A stretch of 64,000 bases of DNA from Harmothoe impar (Eukaryota; Annelida; Polychaeta; Phyllodocida; Polynoidae): positions 47,808,898 to 47,872,897 of the forward strand of contig OX381705.1 in assembly GCA_947462335.1 (NCBI GenBank), in the 5' to 3' direction. Positions 12,601-22,400 of this stretch are shown in pieces. Numbering within the stretch: the stretch's first letter is position 1; every line of letters begins with the position of its first letter. The position numbers were made by a program, and so were the translations under genes. Under the pieces are notes generated by a model. The model ran no database searches, was not told the origin of the DNA, and worked only from the letters and a program-made list of their open reading frames with translations.

Positions 12601-13229
12601 GTAGCTGACTCCTTTCATTTTCAGCACCATTTGAGGTGACATTCCCTTGCACTCAAAGCTGCCTGCTGGGGTCCTTCTAACTCGACATTTGTTGATGGTT
12701 AGCGTATTCCCCTGGGTGATTCCATGTCCACTTTCCGTAGTCCTTTTTTGCTGAACGTGGGTGGGTCTATACCACATACATGGCTATCTGTATGTTTTAT
12801 TTAAAGGTATGGAGAGGCATCCAGGAATAGGTCTCGCTTGTCTTTTTTTCTGAATTATGGGGCATTCCAGTCTGATCTATACACAAGAAGGAATGAACTG
12901 AACCAGTTGCGACATTCACATACCCATAGCTTATCCCTTGACTGCATACCTAGCATGTTCCTGAAACGAAATGGGTTCAGTATATATATGGATGCATTCT
13001 ATATGTGCCTATGTACTTCTAGTGCTGGGACCACAATGTTTTAGCAATTAGGAACTAAACGGACAGAATTGCAATGGGTGAGAGGGCATGATCGCAAATA
13101 TTAAAAATCCATGTCTAGATAATATTTTAAAGCAACATGCAGGCTTGCTAATGCGCATGAAGGTCTACACAAATTGAGGATTGATAGATCCAAATGATAT
13201 CTGTCAATAATTACTAATAGCTATAGTCT
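9667..13229. other. Unassigned non-coding sequence
   Basis: Short frames (for example 10699-10956 and 11328-11648) show no family motif. No repeat stands out. Confidence 0.45.
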
Positions 13230-13545
13230 AACCCGCACAATAAGGCGTAGGATGCAGCTAGTCTACCCCCCCCCCCCCCACACACACACACACTAAGGTG
13301 TAGAATGCAGCTAGTCTACCCTCCATAATAAGGTGTAGAATGCAGCTGGTCTCCCCTCCACAATAGTGTGTGGAATGCAGCTATTCTATCCCCCCCCCCC
13401 CACAACACATTGGATTCAGCTATTCTATTTTCCACAATAATGTGTGCAATGCAGCAAGTCTACCCTCGGCAAGAGTGTATGGGATGCAGCAAGTCTACCC
13501 TCCACAACAGTATGTGGGATGCAGCAAGTCTATCATCCAGTCTTG
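13230..13545. repeat. ~40-bp minisatellite with C-runs
   Basis: About eight units of the form CTCCACAATA-GTGTAGAATGCAGC-TAGTCTACC, 34-45 bp each, diverging along the array. Poly-C tracts at 13265-13279 and 13390-13401 vary unit length. Confidence 0.85.
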
Positions 13546-14922
13546 CCAGACACTCTTTGAAACGGGATCAGCCAACGCTAGACTCTCTCCAAATAGAGTA
13601 ATTCTGACGACATCACAAAGAAGGTCAGTCTAAGACATTAGTTATGTATAACTCAAATTCCTACACGAGTATGTGCCAGTTTTTCCAAAAGAATCAAAGC
13701 TGAACAGATAACGACTTAGCCTTGACAGTTGAGATTTTCTCTAAGCAGCTCCAGCAAATGTCATAATGGACACTGAGCTATTTAGAGCCGATGCCAAGGA
13801 GTAAAAATGTAACTTTTCTATTATCTCCTGTTCGACCATACCAGCCAATTATTTTGAATGAATTCCTGGCTCAGAGATGAAACCATCTTATTATCGATCC
13901 ATAATATCTTTAGAAACTAGATATGTTTGCATGTTTGCTGTGCTATTCGTGTACAGAAGAGTTGCAAACCAGGATCAGTGAGTGACTGAGCAGCTCATAT
14001 CAACTTCCCATTTACTCCCAAGGCTCTAATTATCTGCCTCACTGTACCTGGTGACAACCCCCTCTCCTCCCATGGGCCGATGGTCACCCCATAACATTGA
14101 GCACCTCATTGCCCCCGAGCTGCCTAACCCGAGCTACTCCGTCCCTAATATAGGCAACACTCATCATGTGCTTTTCAGTCACTGCAAAGTCCTAGCAACG
14201 GTTAGGATATGGAAAACCCGATGGGAGGGGCAGATGAATTACATTTAGACTATTCATGATTATTAGATAAAGGGCATTGATTTACTGTATTGCCCTATGT
14301 TTGCATTAATTGGCACATAATGGCAGTGGCAATAATTCTAATGTGTATGGCAGATATGGCTCACGCTATTTACCTTCTGGTAAAAGTACAGTTATTTGTA
14401 TGATTTGGTTTGGCATTGAGACCCTCATTGTCAGGCAACAACAGCTGAAGGTAATTACCTGATTGGGTTAGTAAATGGTCGAGGATGTGTTTCCTTTAAT
14501 TCATTAATAGGAAAATGACCCCGTGGCACGCATATTAGCTTTGTCGGCCACATCGCGCTTTACAAAACAAGGTAGAGGTATCTGGCCAATATACATTTTG
14601 TAGTCCTTTCCTAGGATATTAAAACAAAAACTTATGGATTTTCTTAACTTTCTTCGTTTACATATCATAGTTCTTCCTGATGCAAGGGTAAATCTGACTC
14701 TCTTAAGATAATAACCAGAGACATCTGGGCAGGCTTTTTGGGAAATTTCATCTTCAAGTTGAAGTATAAAAGTACCCGGTAGCTTTCAAAATGTCCTCCT
14801 TTATAAAATTTGATATTAAAGGACGGTTAACAAGGCTAATAGACACAAATATTGAATGCTAGATTCCTACTAAGAAATAATAGAAAACATTGTCAAACTG
14901 TTAACTCATACATTGTTATAAC
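13546..14922. other. Non-coding, possibly enhancer-like sequence
   Basis: No gene or repeat. The stretch at 14270-14480 has many homeodomain-like TAAT/ATTA words (GGTAATTACCTGATTGG at 14451). Such clustering can mark a conserved element, but it is common by chance in AT-rich DNA. Confidence 0.25.
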
Positions 14923-14945
14923 ATCATCATCATCATCATCATCAT
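14923..14945 (+). repeat. (CAT)n microsatellite
   Basis: About seven uninterrupted ATC/CAT units at the apparent left edge of the LINE. It could be the insertion target or part of the element. Confidence 0.8.
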
Positions 14946-15280
14946 TGGAGAAGGAACATGGCCGACACCGGACGCACCTGCTAGGACCGGCTCCCAACTT
15001 TGCTTGCTCTCATGTTTACATGATGCCAGAAGGACCTGGAATCGTGCATATCTAGGATATAAAGTTGTTGTGCATCGATGGATCCCACCTTTGAGAGGAT
15101 CCCGGAGTCAATAGTTGTAGAAATCACAATTATACTCACTCACGCTGGCGCATACTACGCTTCACTGCCCGGCACAGGGACGCACAGGTGTACACAGTAC
15201 TATTATACAGGTGTGGGTACACTCTCATGCAACACGGAGTAAGTGACAGCAGTGTGACTGGGACCAGCTGTCAGGTAAAC
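14923..15280 (+). promoter_or_regulatory. Presumed 5' leader / internal promoter of the LINE
   Basis: This non-coding stretch lies between the (CAT)n run and the ORF1 start. LINEs usually carry an internal promoter in their 5' UTR, so one is inferred here. I see no clear TATA box or other diagnostic motif, and the true 5' end is not fixed. Confidence 0.35.
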
Positions 15281-17326
15281 ATGCCCTCAGGTCAAGACAA
15301 CGCCAGGCGCTCAGCAAGGATTAATCTCCCTGCTTCTTCACAAGATCCACGTACAGCTGTACACCATGGAGATGCCCCGGAGAAACTGAGGAAACCTGGA
15401 CGCCCGAGGAAACAACACTCTGAGCAGCTGATCTACAAGGCACCAACTTCGGGCGCTAGGAAAAGAGTAGCAAGTAGTTCACCACCCACAGGTAATATGA
15501 ATACACATCATAAACCTAGTACCAAAAAGGCAAAAGGCAACCACCCTAAACAGCAACACTCTTCTGTCCCGGTAACTTACATTAATAAGGACCTACAAGA
15601 GTGTACACTATCAGAATTTGAAGAGGACAGCCAGGATGAGAGCCAAGGGGAAATAGAGATCGAGGAAGGGTTAGATCTATCTTGGGAATACACAGACGAG
15701 GCAACTGGTTCTGAAGTATGTGACGACCCCAGAGAAGAAGGAGTGGTAACCAAGAGTTTCATGCTCAATCTCATAAATGGCCTAGGTGTATCTTTCAATA
15801 AGAAATTAACGAAAATACACAAAGTTGTATCCAGCTCACATAAACACCTTAGCAACAGAATGGGTGTCATGGAAACCGCCCATCAAGAATCGGTCCGTAC
15901 CACTAAAAAAGATGTAGCAGGCCTAAAGTTGTTAATACAAGACCATAAAGCACAGGTACAAGCAGACATGGACAAACTAAAGGAGGGTCCTGCTAGCAAA
16001 CAGCCATTGATTGCCACACCTCCACCACCTCCAAGATACCAAGTCAGGGAACACCCTGATAAGGATCGACCCCCCAGACGCCAGACTGTGTTAATTGAGG
16101 GACTAGACTCTGCAGAGCATGATGATCCGTATGACAGCGCCCTGGAGCTACTCCATTTCATGAAACTCCCTACACAAAGGTCTGACCTAATCTATGCTAC
16201 AAGACTGACTCGCAAATTCCCGAAACCTGGGAGTCAACCACCTCTAGTTTTAAGCTTTAGAGAGAGCTGGATGCGTGATAAATGCATGCAAACCAAGTCT
16301 GCTCTAGCTACAGATGCCGATACCAAGTATAGGGGCGTGTTCATAAATGCAGACGAGGACCCTGAAACAAGAAGAGTTAAATATGTGTTGCGTCAAATAG
16401 CCAAGCACTGCAGGACAGAGGGAATAAATGTAGTGCTAAGGGGCACTGATATTGAAATACAGAACACTCTCTATGACGGGAGACAGCCTTACAGAATACC
16501 AGATAGATATAGACCCGCCACTATCTCGATGCCTAATAGGCACCCCAGAGCACCAACCACCATACAACCAGTCTCACCACCTACACACAGAAATATAACG
16601 CCTACCAGACCGATATCACCAGAGATACCGGATCCCACCCTCTGTGATGAGCGCAGCCGCAAGGAACGCCGAATAGGCATCATGCCTCTATATCAACAAG
16701 AGACAGCCTCTGGGCTAACATTCTGTGGTTCCAAGAGTGTGTTCAGTATGATGTATCCAGTTGAGCTGAAGTTCCATGACCACACCTTCCACTGTGCAGA
16801 ACAATTAATACAATGGCTGAAGTGCACAGAGACCGGGGACCAAGAATCGGCTGAGCGAGTTCTAGCCTCAACAGATGGAGTCAAGGCCAAAGAGGCTGGT
16901 GAACAGTGCATTGGAGGGAAGAAATGGAAAGAAATTAAATATGACATGATGTCTAAAGTGCAATATCTCAAGTTCAAATTCAATCAGGATGAACGTGAAG
17001 CCCTGTTAGACACTACCGGAGCCTTAATCCTAGCTGAACGGGAAGCTTACTGGGGAGGAAACGCCCCTTACAATGATACAGCTTACCAAACCGAATCATG
17101 GGACGGGAACAATGCACTAGGTACCATCCTTCAAGATCTACGAACGCAGTTACGCCTCGGGAGTCCATCAACATCGGGCGCGGGAAACCCATCTAAACCT
17201 GCGGGCGGAGAGCGCAGCGGCGTCCGTGACCCAGTTAGAGACGACCCAGTTAACGGTGACCCCGCACGGACTGACCCACTTCTCCCGGCGGAAGTAACAG
17301 CTGGCGAGGAAGACGGAAAAACATAA
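15281..17326 (+). CDS. LINE ORF1 protein: AT-hook, coiled coil, RRM/CTD and C-terminal NADAR domain
   Basis: Numbering is from the first in-frame codon of the open frame at 15188, which is GTG. The ATG at 15281 (residue 32) is preferred because it has A at -3; the ATG at 15227 is weaker. Order of parts: a basic AT-hook near residues 67-75 (RKPGRPRKQ); an acidic stretch at 143-185; a helical, probably coiled-coil region at 188-265; a proline run at 278-282; an RRM of the L1 ORF1p/Transposase_22 type at about 297-385 (VLIEGL start); its C-terminal domain at 385-437; a proline-rich linker; then NADAR at about 509-655. NADAR hallmarks visible are FCGSKSVFS, HCAEQLIQWLKC (Glu538, Lys545), KAKEAG, W580, KFKFNQ, LLDTTG, YWGGN (621-625) and the WDGNNALG end. 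Known: ORF1p of L1-like elements binds RNA and chaperones the RNP, and NADAR proteins (YbiA type) cleave N-glycosidic bonds of riboflavin intermediates and remove ADP-ribose from guanine. Inferred: the element carries its own de-ADP-ribosylating activity. Confidence 0.9.
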   Translation: MPSGQDNARRSARINLPASSQDPRTAVHHGDAPEKLRKPGRPRKQHSEQLIYKAPTSGARKRVASSSPPTGNMNTHHKPSTKKAKGNHPKQQHSSVPVTYINKDLQECTLSEFEEDSQDESQGEIEIEEGLDLSWEYTDEATGSEVCDDPREEGVVTKSFMLNLINGLGVSFNKKLTKIHKVVSSSHKHLSNRMGVMETAHQESVRTTKKDVAGLKLLIQDHKAQVQADMDKLKEGPASKQPLIATPPPPPRYQVREHPDKDRPPRRQTVLIEGLDSAEHDDPYDSALELLHFMKLPTQRSDLIYATRLTRKFPKPGSQPPLVLSFRESWMRDKCMQTKSALATDADTKYRGVFINADEDPETRRVKYVLRQIAKHCRTEGINVVLRGTDIEIQNTLYDGRQPYRIPDRYRPATISMPNRHPRAPTTIQPVSPPTHRNITPTRPISPEIPDPTLCDERSRKERRIGIMPLYQQETASGLTFCGSKSVFSMMYPVELKFHDHTFHCAEQLIQWLKCTETGDQESAERVLASTDGVKAKEAGEQCIGGKKWKEIKYDMMSKVQYLKFKFNQDEREALLDTTGALILAEREAYWGGNAPYNDTAYQTESWDGNNALGTILQDLRTQLRLGSPSTSGAGNPSKPAGGERSGVRDPVRDDPVNGDPARTDPLLPAEVTAGEEDGKT

Positions 17327-17362
17327 ACAGGGAAAGTATACGCTCGACTTTCACCGGCAAGA

Positions 17363-18010
17363 ATGTATATAATCGATGTTATTGGCGACAATAGGGTACT
17401 GGGACTATACGACCATCTCAGCCCTCAGTGCCCAGCATTGCGCAATGTAGTCGCAGTTGACAGCGGACGCCTGGAGGATATTTCTACGATGGTTAACGAC
17501 ACTGTAAATCCAACCACCCACGCCGACACACCGAATGCAGTGATAATAGTAGCAGGACTCTTTGAACTCCTAGACTACAAGACTACAGGTAATCTAACAG
17601 TGTGCCTCAGGAATATTCATACCGAATACACGCCCAAACTGGCAGCGGGCATATACGAAACACTTGTTGAAAATGCCTTTCAAGTAAATCCAAAAGCTAA
17701 GATAATCAGCGCCACAATATGCGGGGCCGATTTAACTGCTATGATAGGGGCGGGCACTACTCGTCACGCCCACCAGGATCTGCTAGAACACTTCATTACC
17801 GGAATCAACCACTCGCTGTTGGACCTCAATTCAAGATTCGGGGTACACACTCCATACATAGACAGGATATGCCATAGGTATCACCCAAAAAAGGGACATT
17901 ATTATAAATATGATGACCTGGTGAACGGACACCTAAACTCAACAAGTGCCCATAAAAGGTGTGCTGATCTACTTGCTGCTAGTCTCCTAAAGGACAGTGC
18001 CAACTGGTAA
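17363..18010 (+). CDS. LINE second ORF: degenerate SGNH/GDSL-hydrolase-like protein
   Basis: This 215-aa frame starts 36 bases after the ORF1 stop; its ATG has A at -3. The layout recalls the esterase (SGNH) domain found in ORF1 of several LINE clades. It starts on a beta strand ending in Gly8-Asp9-Asn10 where the nucleophile block would be GDS. A second hydrophobic strand ends in AGLFELLD (64-71), where GxND would be expected. A C-terminal DLVNGH (185-190) comes before a helix with conserved Ala and Leu, where DxxH is expected. The catalytic Ser appears replaced by Asn and the block III Asn is missing, so activity is doubtful. It may serve as a binding or structural subunit. Translation by termination-reinitiation from ORF1 is plausible given the short spacing. 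It could also be an unrelated alpha/beta fold. Confidence 0.75.
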   Translation: MYIIDVIGDNRVLGLYDHLSPQCPALRNVVAVDSGRLEDISTMVNDTVNPTTHADTPNAVIIVAGLFELLDYKTTGNLTVCLRNIHTEYTPKLAAGIYETLVENAFQVNPKAKIISATICGADLTAMIGAGTTRHAHQDLLEHFITGINHSLLDLNSRFGVHTPYIDRICHRYHPKKGHYYKYDDLVNGHLNSTSAHKRCADLLAASLLKDSANW

Positions 18011-18012
18011 CC

Positions 18013-18278
18013 ATTGTGCTTGTAAAGGTTATTTTATCTGATCATGCTCAATATCTTACCAAGACTGTCAGGTGTGCGGGTCACCATATTGACTCACACT
18101 GATCACAGACGCGCGACTAGTAAATATTGGGCCTATGAAGGTTATTTTATCTAAATGGGTCCAATAGTATGTTAAATATAATTGTGTGTCTTGGTTATTT
18201 TATCGACTCACACAAATTATGAACATACACACCACGCTGCTCAATGGATTGTTGCTTTGGTTATTTTATCGAAACAAC
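18013..18278 (+). repeat. Four hairpins presenting an invariant GGTTATTTTATC loop
   Basis: The 12-mer occurs at 18027-18038, 18140-18151, 18193-18204 and 18259-18270. Each copy sits in the loop of a stem of different sequence: 18013-18022/18043-18052 (two T-T mismatches), 18125-18136/18155-18166 (12 pairs, two G-U), 18182-18190/18205-18215 (TTGTGTG/CACACAA plus TC/GA with a CT bulge), and 18251-18258/18272-18278 (GTTG-TTT/AAA-CAAC with a bulged C). A conserved loop on unrelated paired stems implies selection on an RNA structure. Confidence 0.7.
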
Positions 18279-18597
18279 TCTTCAACCAGCGAGCAGCGAT
18301 ATGACACCTCAACCAACCAGAGCTCCTCACCTGATCCTAGCACTGTCCTAGGAAAACTCCACAAGATCAATGATCAAGGCTAAACCCAGCTCCTGCAAAA
18401 CTGTCAATGCGTGTCAACTACATCGGTGTACATAGACTATTTGTATAATGTATTTAAGTGACTTTGTGTACATACACGTATATACCGTACTATATCTCTC
18501 ACTGGATACACTCCAAATGTGCCTTAATGATGATATATGAATTTACAACATGCAACATGACTGGTACATGTGCCGACGTCATACTTAGCGCGTTGTT

Positions 18598-18729
18598 CAA
18601 AGTTACTCAATCAGAAAGCCAAACTGTAACTACGTACTGAATGGTACATCAATGTTTGTGTGACAAAGTTACTCGTCCAAAGGACGCAAAGTATATTATC
18701 TTATAACGCAAAGTTATTTCAAAGTTACT
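18598..18729 (+). repeat. Repeated CAAAGTTA(C/T)T word in the inter-ORF region
   Basis: Copies lie at 18598-18607, 18664-18673, 18709-18718 (ending ATT) and 18720-18729. Several have short flanking complements (TTG/CAA, GAC/GTC, TCAA/TTGA) that could form 3-4-bp stems, but these are weak. Confidence 0.5.
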
Positions 18730-19032
18730 TGACGGAATTATGACTCAGTTATGAGTCACCAACAACGGTAACAAGGTAACAAGCAAGCAAGAAACACAAC
18801 CCACCAATCCATGGGCCATCACGGACAGACCTGGTACCTCACCAGCGTGTGTTCGTCCGCGTCATGGATATTGAGATGAGCAAACGTATGGGAGCCATTA
18901 CTGAACCTATTTGTCACCTTACTTGGAACGCGCAGGGTGCTACTCTAACACTCACCACGCATACTTTATACACTCTCGCCCGCACAGAAACATTGCTGCA
19001 CACTCGGGGCCATTACCATATCATAAATGAGA

Positions 19033-19402
19033 GCACCTAAATTAGGAGTGCCAATACGTTGATTATTTGCTAAAACAAGAGTGAGTTTATACTGGCATTA
19101 TCATTTTATTACCAGGAACAATTGTGAACAGTCATACACTGGAATAAACATTAACACACAGAGTCGCACGAGACACGGAAAACAACATTGAGCACCTAAA
19201 CTATAGGAGTGCCAATATTATATGCACATGTTATATGTACACGTTATCATTGAGTAACCCACTGCCTATCGTGTTGTAATTAGATTTATAAGGAAAAGGA
19301 GAGTGCCTGACACTATAAAGGAGCACCAATGGAACTTTGATAATTTACTGTTGACTAGGCGACAATTCACAATATCTTGAGCACCTTTTAAAAAAGGAAT
19401 GC
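19033..19402 (+). repeat. Four GA-bulge hairpins before ORF2
   Basis: The hairpins lie at 19033-19051, 19192-19212, 19303-19326 and 19381-19402. Each is GAG + 4-nt outer stem + CT ... AG + GA bulge + the complement of the outer stem, in three cases followed by CAAT. The outer stem is GCAC/GTGC in copies 1 and 2 but inverted to GTGC/GCAC in copy 3. Copy 4 has one C-A mismatch in the outer stem and a longer inner stem. The inversion is compensatory, as expected for a conserved RNA structure. Confidence 0.65.
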
Positions 19403-19492
19403 CAGGATGACGTCTGAAATAAAGGTGTCAGTCTGAGACTGTTCTTCATTAAATGTTTGTGTAATAAATGAAAGGCTCACACATAACAAGTA

Positions 19493-22400
19493 ATGTTATT
19501 CTTCTATGCTTTATGTGTGACCCTAATGCTGTCAGCTAGCTACAGCAATACCCGGTCTGGAGACTGCCTAATCAGGCGACATTCACATCTACCCCTACGC
19601 CCTCAAAATACGAGCGCCTGGGACTTAAGCTACGCACTGAGAGACACGAATAGATTACTACCACATTCAAGGACCGGATCTGCAATACCCGTCAGTATGC
19701 ACTACAGATCATTTGAATCTGTTTCTAAAGCCAAGGGGCTTATACTAGTAACACTGAATACACATAGTTTGAAAGGCAAAGTCAAACAACTTCGAAAGTT
19801 GTACAAGGGCAGTGACTACCTGTGCATTACCGAATCGTGGCTCCACCGCAACACACGCTCAACCGATGTCAGTCTACCGCATATGAAACTATACCGTAAT
19901 GACAGACCAAATCCGAGAGGGATCAAAGGCGGCGGGGTGGCATGCTACGTCGACAATAGACATGCACCGTACACAACACGCTGCCCTGAACTCACTGTCA
20001 CCTCCAGACATCTAGAAACAATTGGCCTGATCACCAAGACCCCAGGCCAGAGGTATAGAGTTGTCATTACAGCTTACAAACCCCCGCGGGGCAACACCAA
20101 AGAGGCGTATAAACAACTACTCGCTATGCTACAGCTACCAATGATCAGCAATAAGGAAGTATGGATTTTAGGAGACATGAACGTTAACACCCTGTACCAT
20201 CACACTGTTAAGTACCGCTACCTGACCAGTTTCCTCCGCAAAGCAAAGTTGAACTACCTACAAACCGGGTATACCCACTACCACCCGAGAGGAGCGTCTA
20301 TCCTCGATCATGTATACACAAATTGCGACAAAATATCCCAGAATGGGATCGTCAATGACAGCCCTAGCGACCATATGCCCGTGTATGTTATTAAGAAGCA
20401 GATGCCAACACGTAAAATGAAGAAAACAATCACCGGCCGCTCTTACAAAGACTACAACAAGGAGGCACTAAAAGCTCACATTATGGACACGGACTGGAGT
20501 GCGCTGGACGACCCGACAACAACCAGTGAAGCATACAACAGCCTATTGGATGCACTGGTGAGATATCTGGACGAATTCCACCCAGTAAAGACCTTCTCGG
20601 TACCTGACACCAAGCGTCCAGTGTTCAAAGAAAATGTCATGAAGTTAGTGAGACAACGAAGAAAAGCTTTAAAGGAGGCGCGCTACATCCCACGAGGTCT
20701 TTACAACCGACACACGGCAAAGGCCAGACGCCTGATGAAATCCATTGAGGCCACTGCACTCGCCAACAGAAGGGCACTCATCCTAGAAGACCTGATGAGA
20801 TACAAGGATGATCCACGTCAATTTTGGACAGTCCTAAAAGAACTATGGGACGGGGATCGACCGGACCAACAAATGTCACTAAAGAATGCTGAGGGTGTGA
20901 GAATCCCACAAGATGAAACATCTGCCTATGTAAATCACTTCTACAGCACCATAGGTTTGAAACTTGCTGAAAAATTCGATCCACAACCACCGAACGTGCA
21001 AGATCAGATCGAAGTCCCGTTGGCAGACCAGCTCCTACTACATCCATCAGACGACAATGAAATAGGCAAACTGGTGAAAAGAATAAATACAACTAAGTCA
21101 TCTGGTATGAAACATGTGCGTACAAACGTACTGAAGGATGGGCTCTCCTGTATGCCTTCAGTAATCAGAAGGATTATAAACTACAGTATGCAGGAGGCGG
21201 ACTTCCCCCCAGATTGGAAGATTGGGAGAATAGTGCCTCTGCCCAAGGCCGGCAACCTGGAGCTCGTGGGCAATTGGAGACCAGTGTGTCTTCTAAACAA
21301 CTGTTCAAAGATCTGTGAGAAAGTGCTACATACCAGGATCATGGAGCACATGATCAGTAGAAACCACATGTCAAATCACCAATACGGATTCATCCCAGGC
21401 CGTAGTACCAATGACGCCATATTCCATCTGACCAAGGATCTTCTGGAATCAATGAACAACAACATGCCTGCGGCTGTCGTATTTGTCGACCTCCGCAAGG
21501 CTTTCGACACTGTTAACCACTCTATACTGTTCTCAAAGATGTCCAAATTCGGGATTGTAGGTGACACACTAAAATGGACCAGGAGTTACTTGCAGGCCCG
21601 ATCACAGTATACAACAGCAAATAACATCGATTCACCAACCGAGCCCATCACCTGCGGGGTGCCCCAGGGATCCGTCCTGGGGCCCCTGCTGTTCCTGTTA
21701 TACGTCAATGACGTCGCAGACGCTATCCAGAACACCAAAGGATACATCTACGCTGACGATCTAGCCCTGGTCTGCTCTTCAAATACACCAGTGAGAGTCC
21801 AGCAACTATTACAGGGAGATACCGTGTCAGTCGGCATATGGAGTGCAAAAAACCAACTGACAATAAACGAGGATAAAACCAAGGTGCTCTGGATATACCC
21901 TTCTACGTCACCTGTCGATACCATGGACCTCGGTATTCAACTGAACGGCACGTACCTAGAAATTGTAAAATCTTTCAACTACCTAGGAGTAGTCGTGGAC
22001 CGTCATCTATCCTTCTGCCAACACTTACAGAAGGTGATAGGCACAGTAAGAGGGAAGTTCACTCAACTATGGAATACGAGGAAGGAGACCGACAAGGCAA
22101 CAACCATGATGATCTACAAAACCATGGTACTGCCCTGCCTAGAATACTGCCCTCTACTACTAGACAGTGGTCCGGTGTGGGCGGTAAAGAAACTACAAGT
22201 CTTACAAAATGACTGCCTGAGGATCGTCAATAACATCCATGATGCACGAGAAGCCAATGTGGATGCTCTACACGATGACGCTGCCTTGGAGAAACTCCAT
22301 GTCAGGAGGAATAGACAAATACTGATCTACATGTTTCGGCGCGCGAAAGTCAAAGACAATCTACTTCAGCCTACAAGATTACTTCGCGTAAACATCAAGG

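Larger units (their letters stand above)
18011..19492 (+). other. Structured 1.48-kb inter-ORF region of the LINE
   Basis: No convincing coding frame fills this gap, which is far longer than the usual LINE inter-ORF spacer. It is built from families of short repeats, most of them in hairpins: four GGTTATTTTATC loops (18.0-18.3 kb), four CAAAGTTA words (18.6-18.73 kb) and four GA-bulge hairpins (19.03-19.40 kb). There are also simple stem-loops, for example CGTCC/GGACG at 18674-18686 and TGACTC/GAGTCA at 18741-18758. It may direct ORF2 translation (IRES-like), RNA packaging or processing; that is inference. Confidence 0.7.

Noticed and set aside
15577..17391. Minus-strand frames of 64-97 codons opposite ORF1
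   Set aside because: Shadows of the ORF1 coding sequence with no family signature.
18849..19040. 63-codon frame in the inter-ORF region as an extra LINE protein
   Set aside because: Short, no motif, and it runs into the first GA-bulge hairpin; more likely chance.
20778..21567. Minus-strand frames opposite ORF2
   Set aside because: Shadows of the reverse-transcriptase gene.
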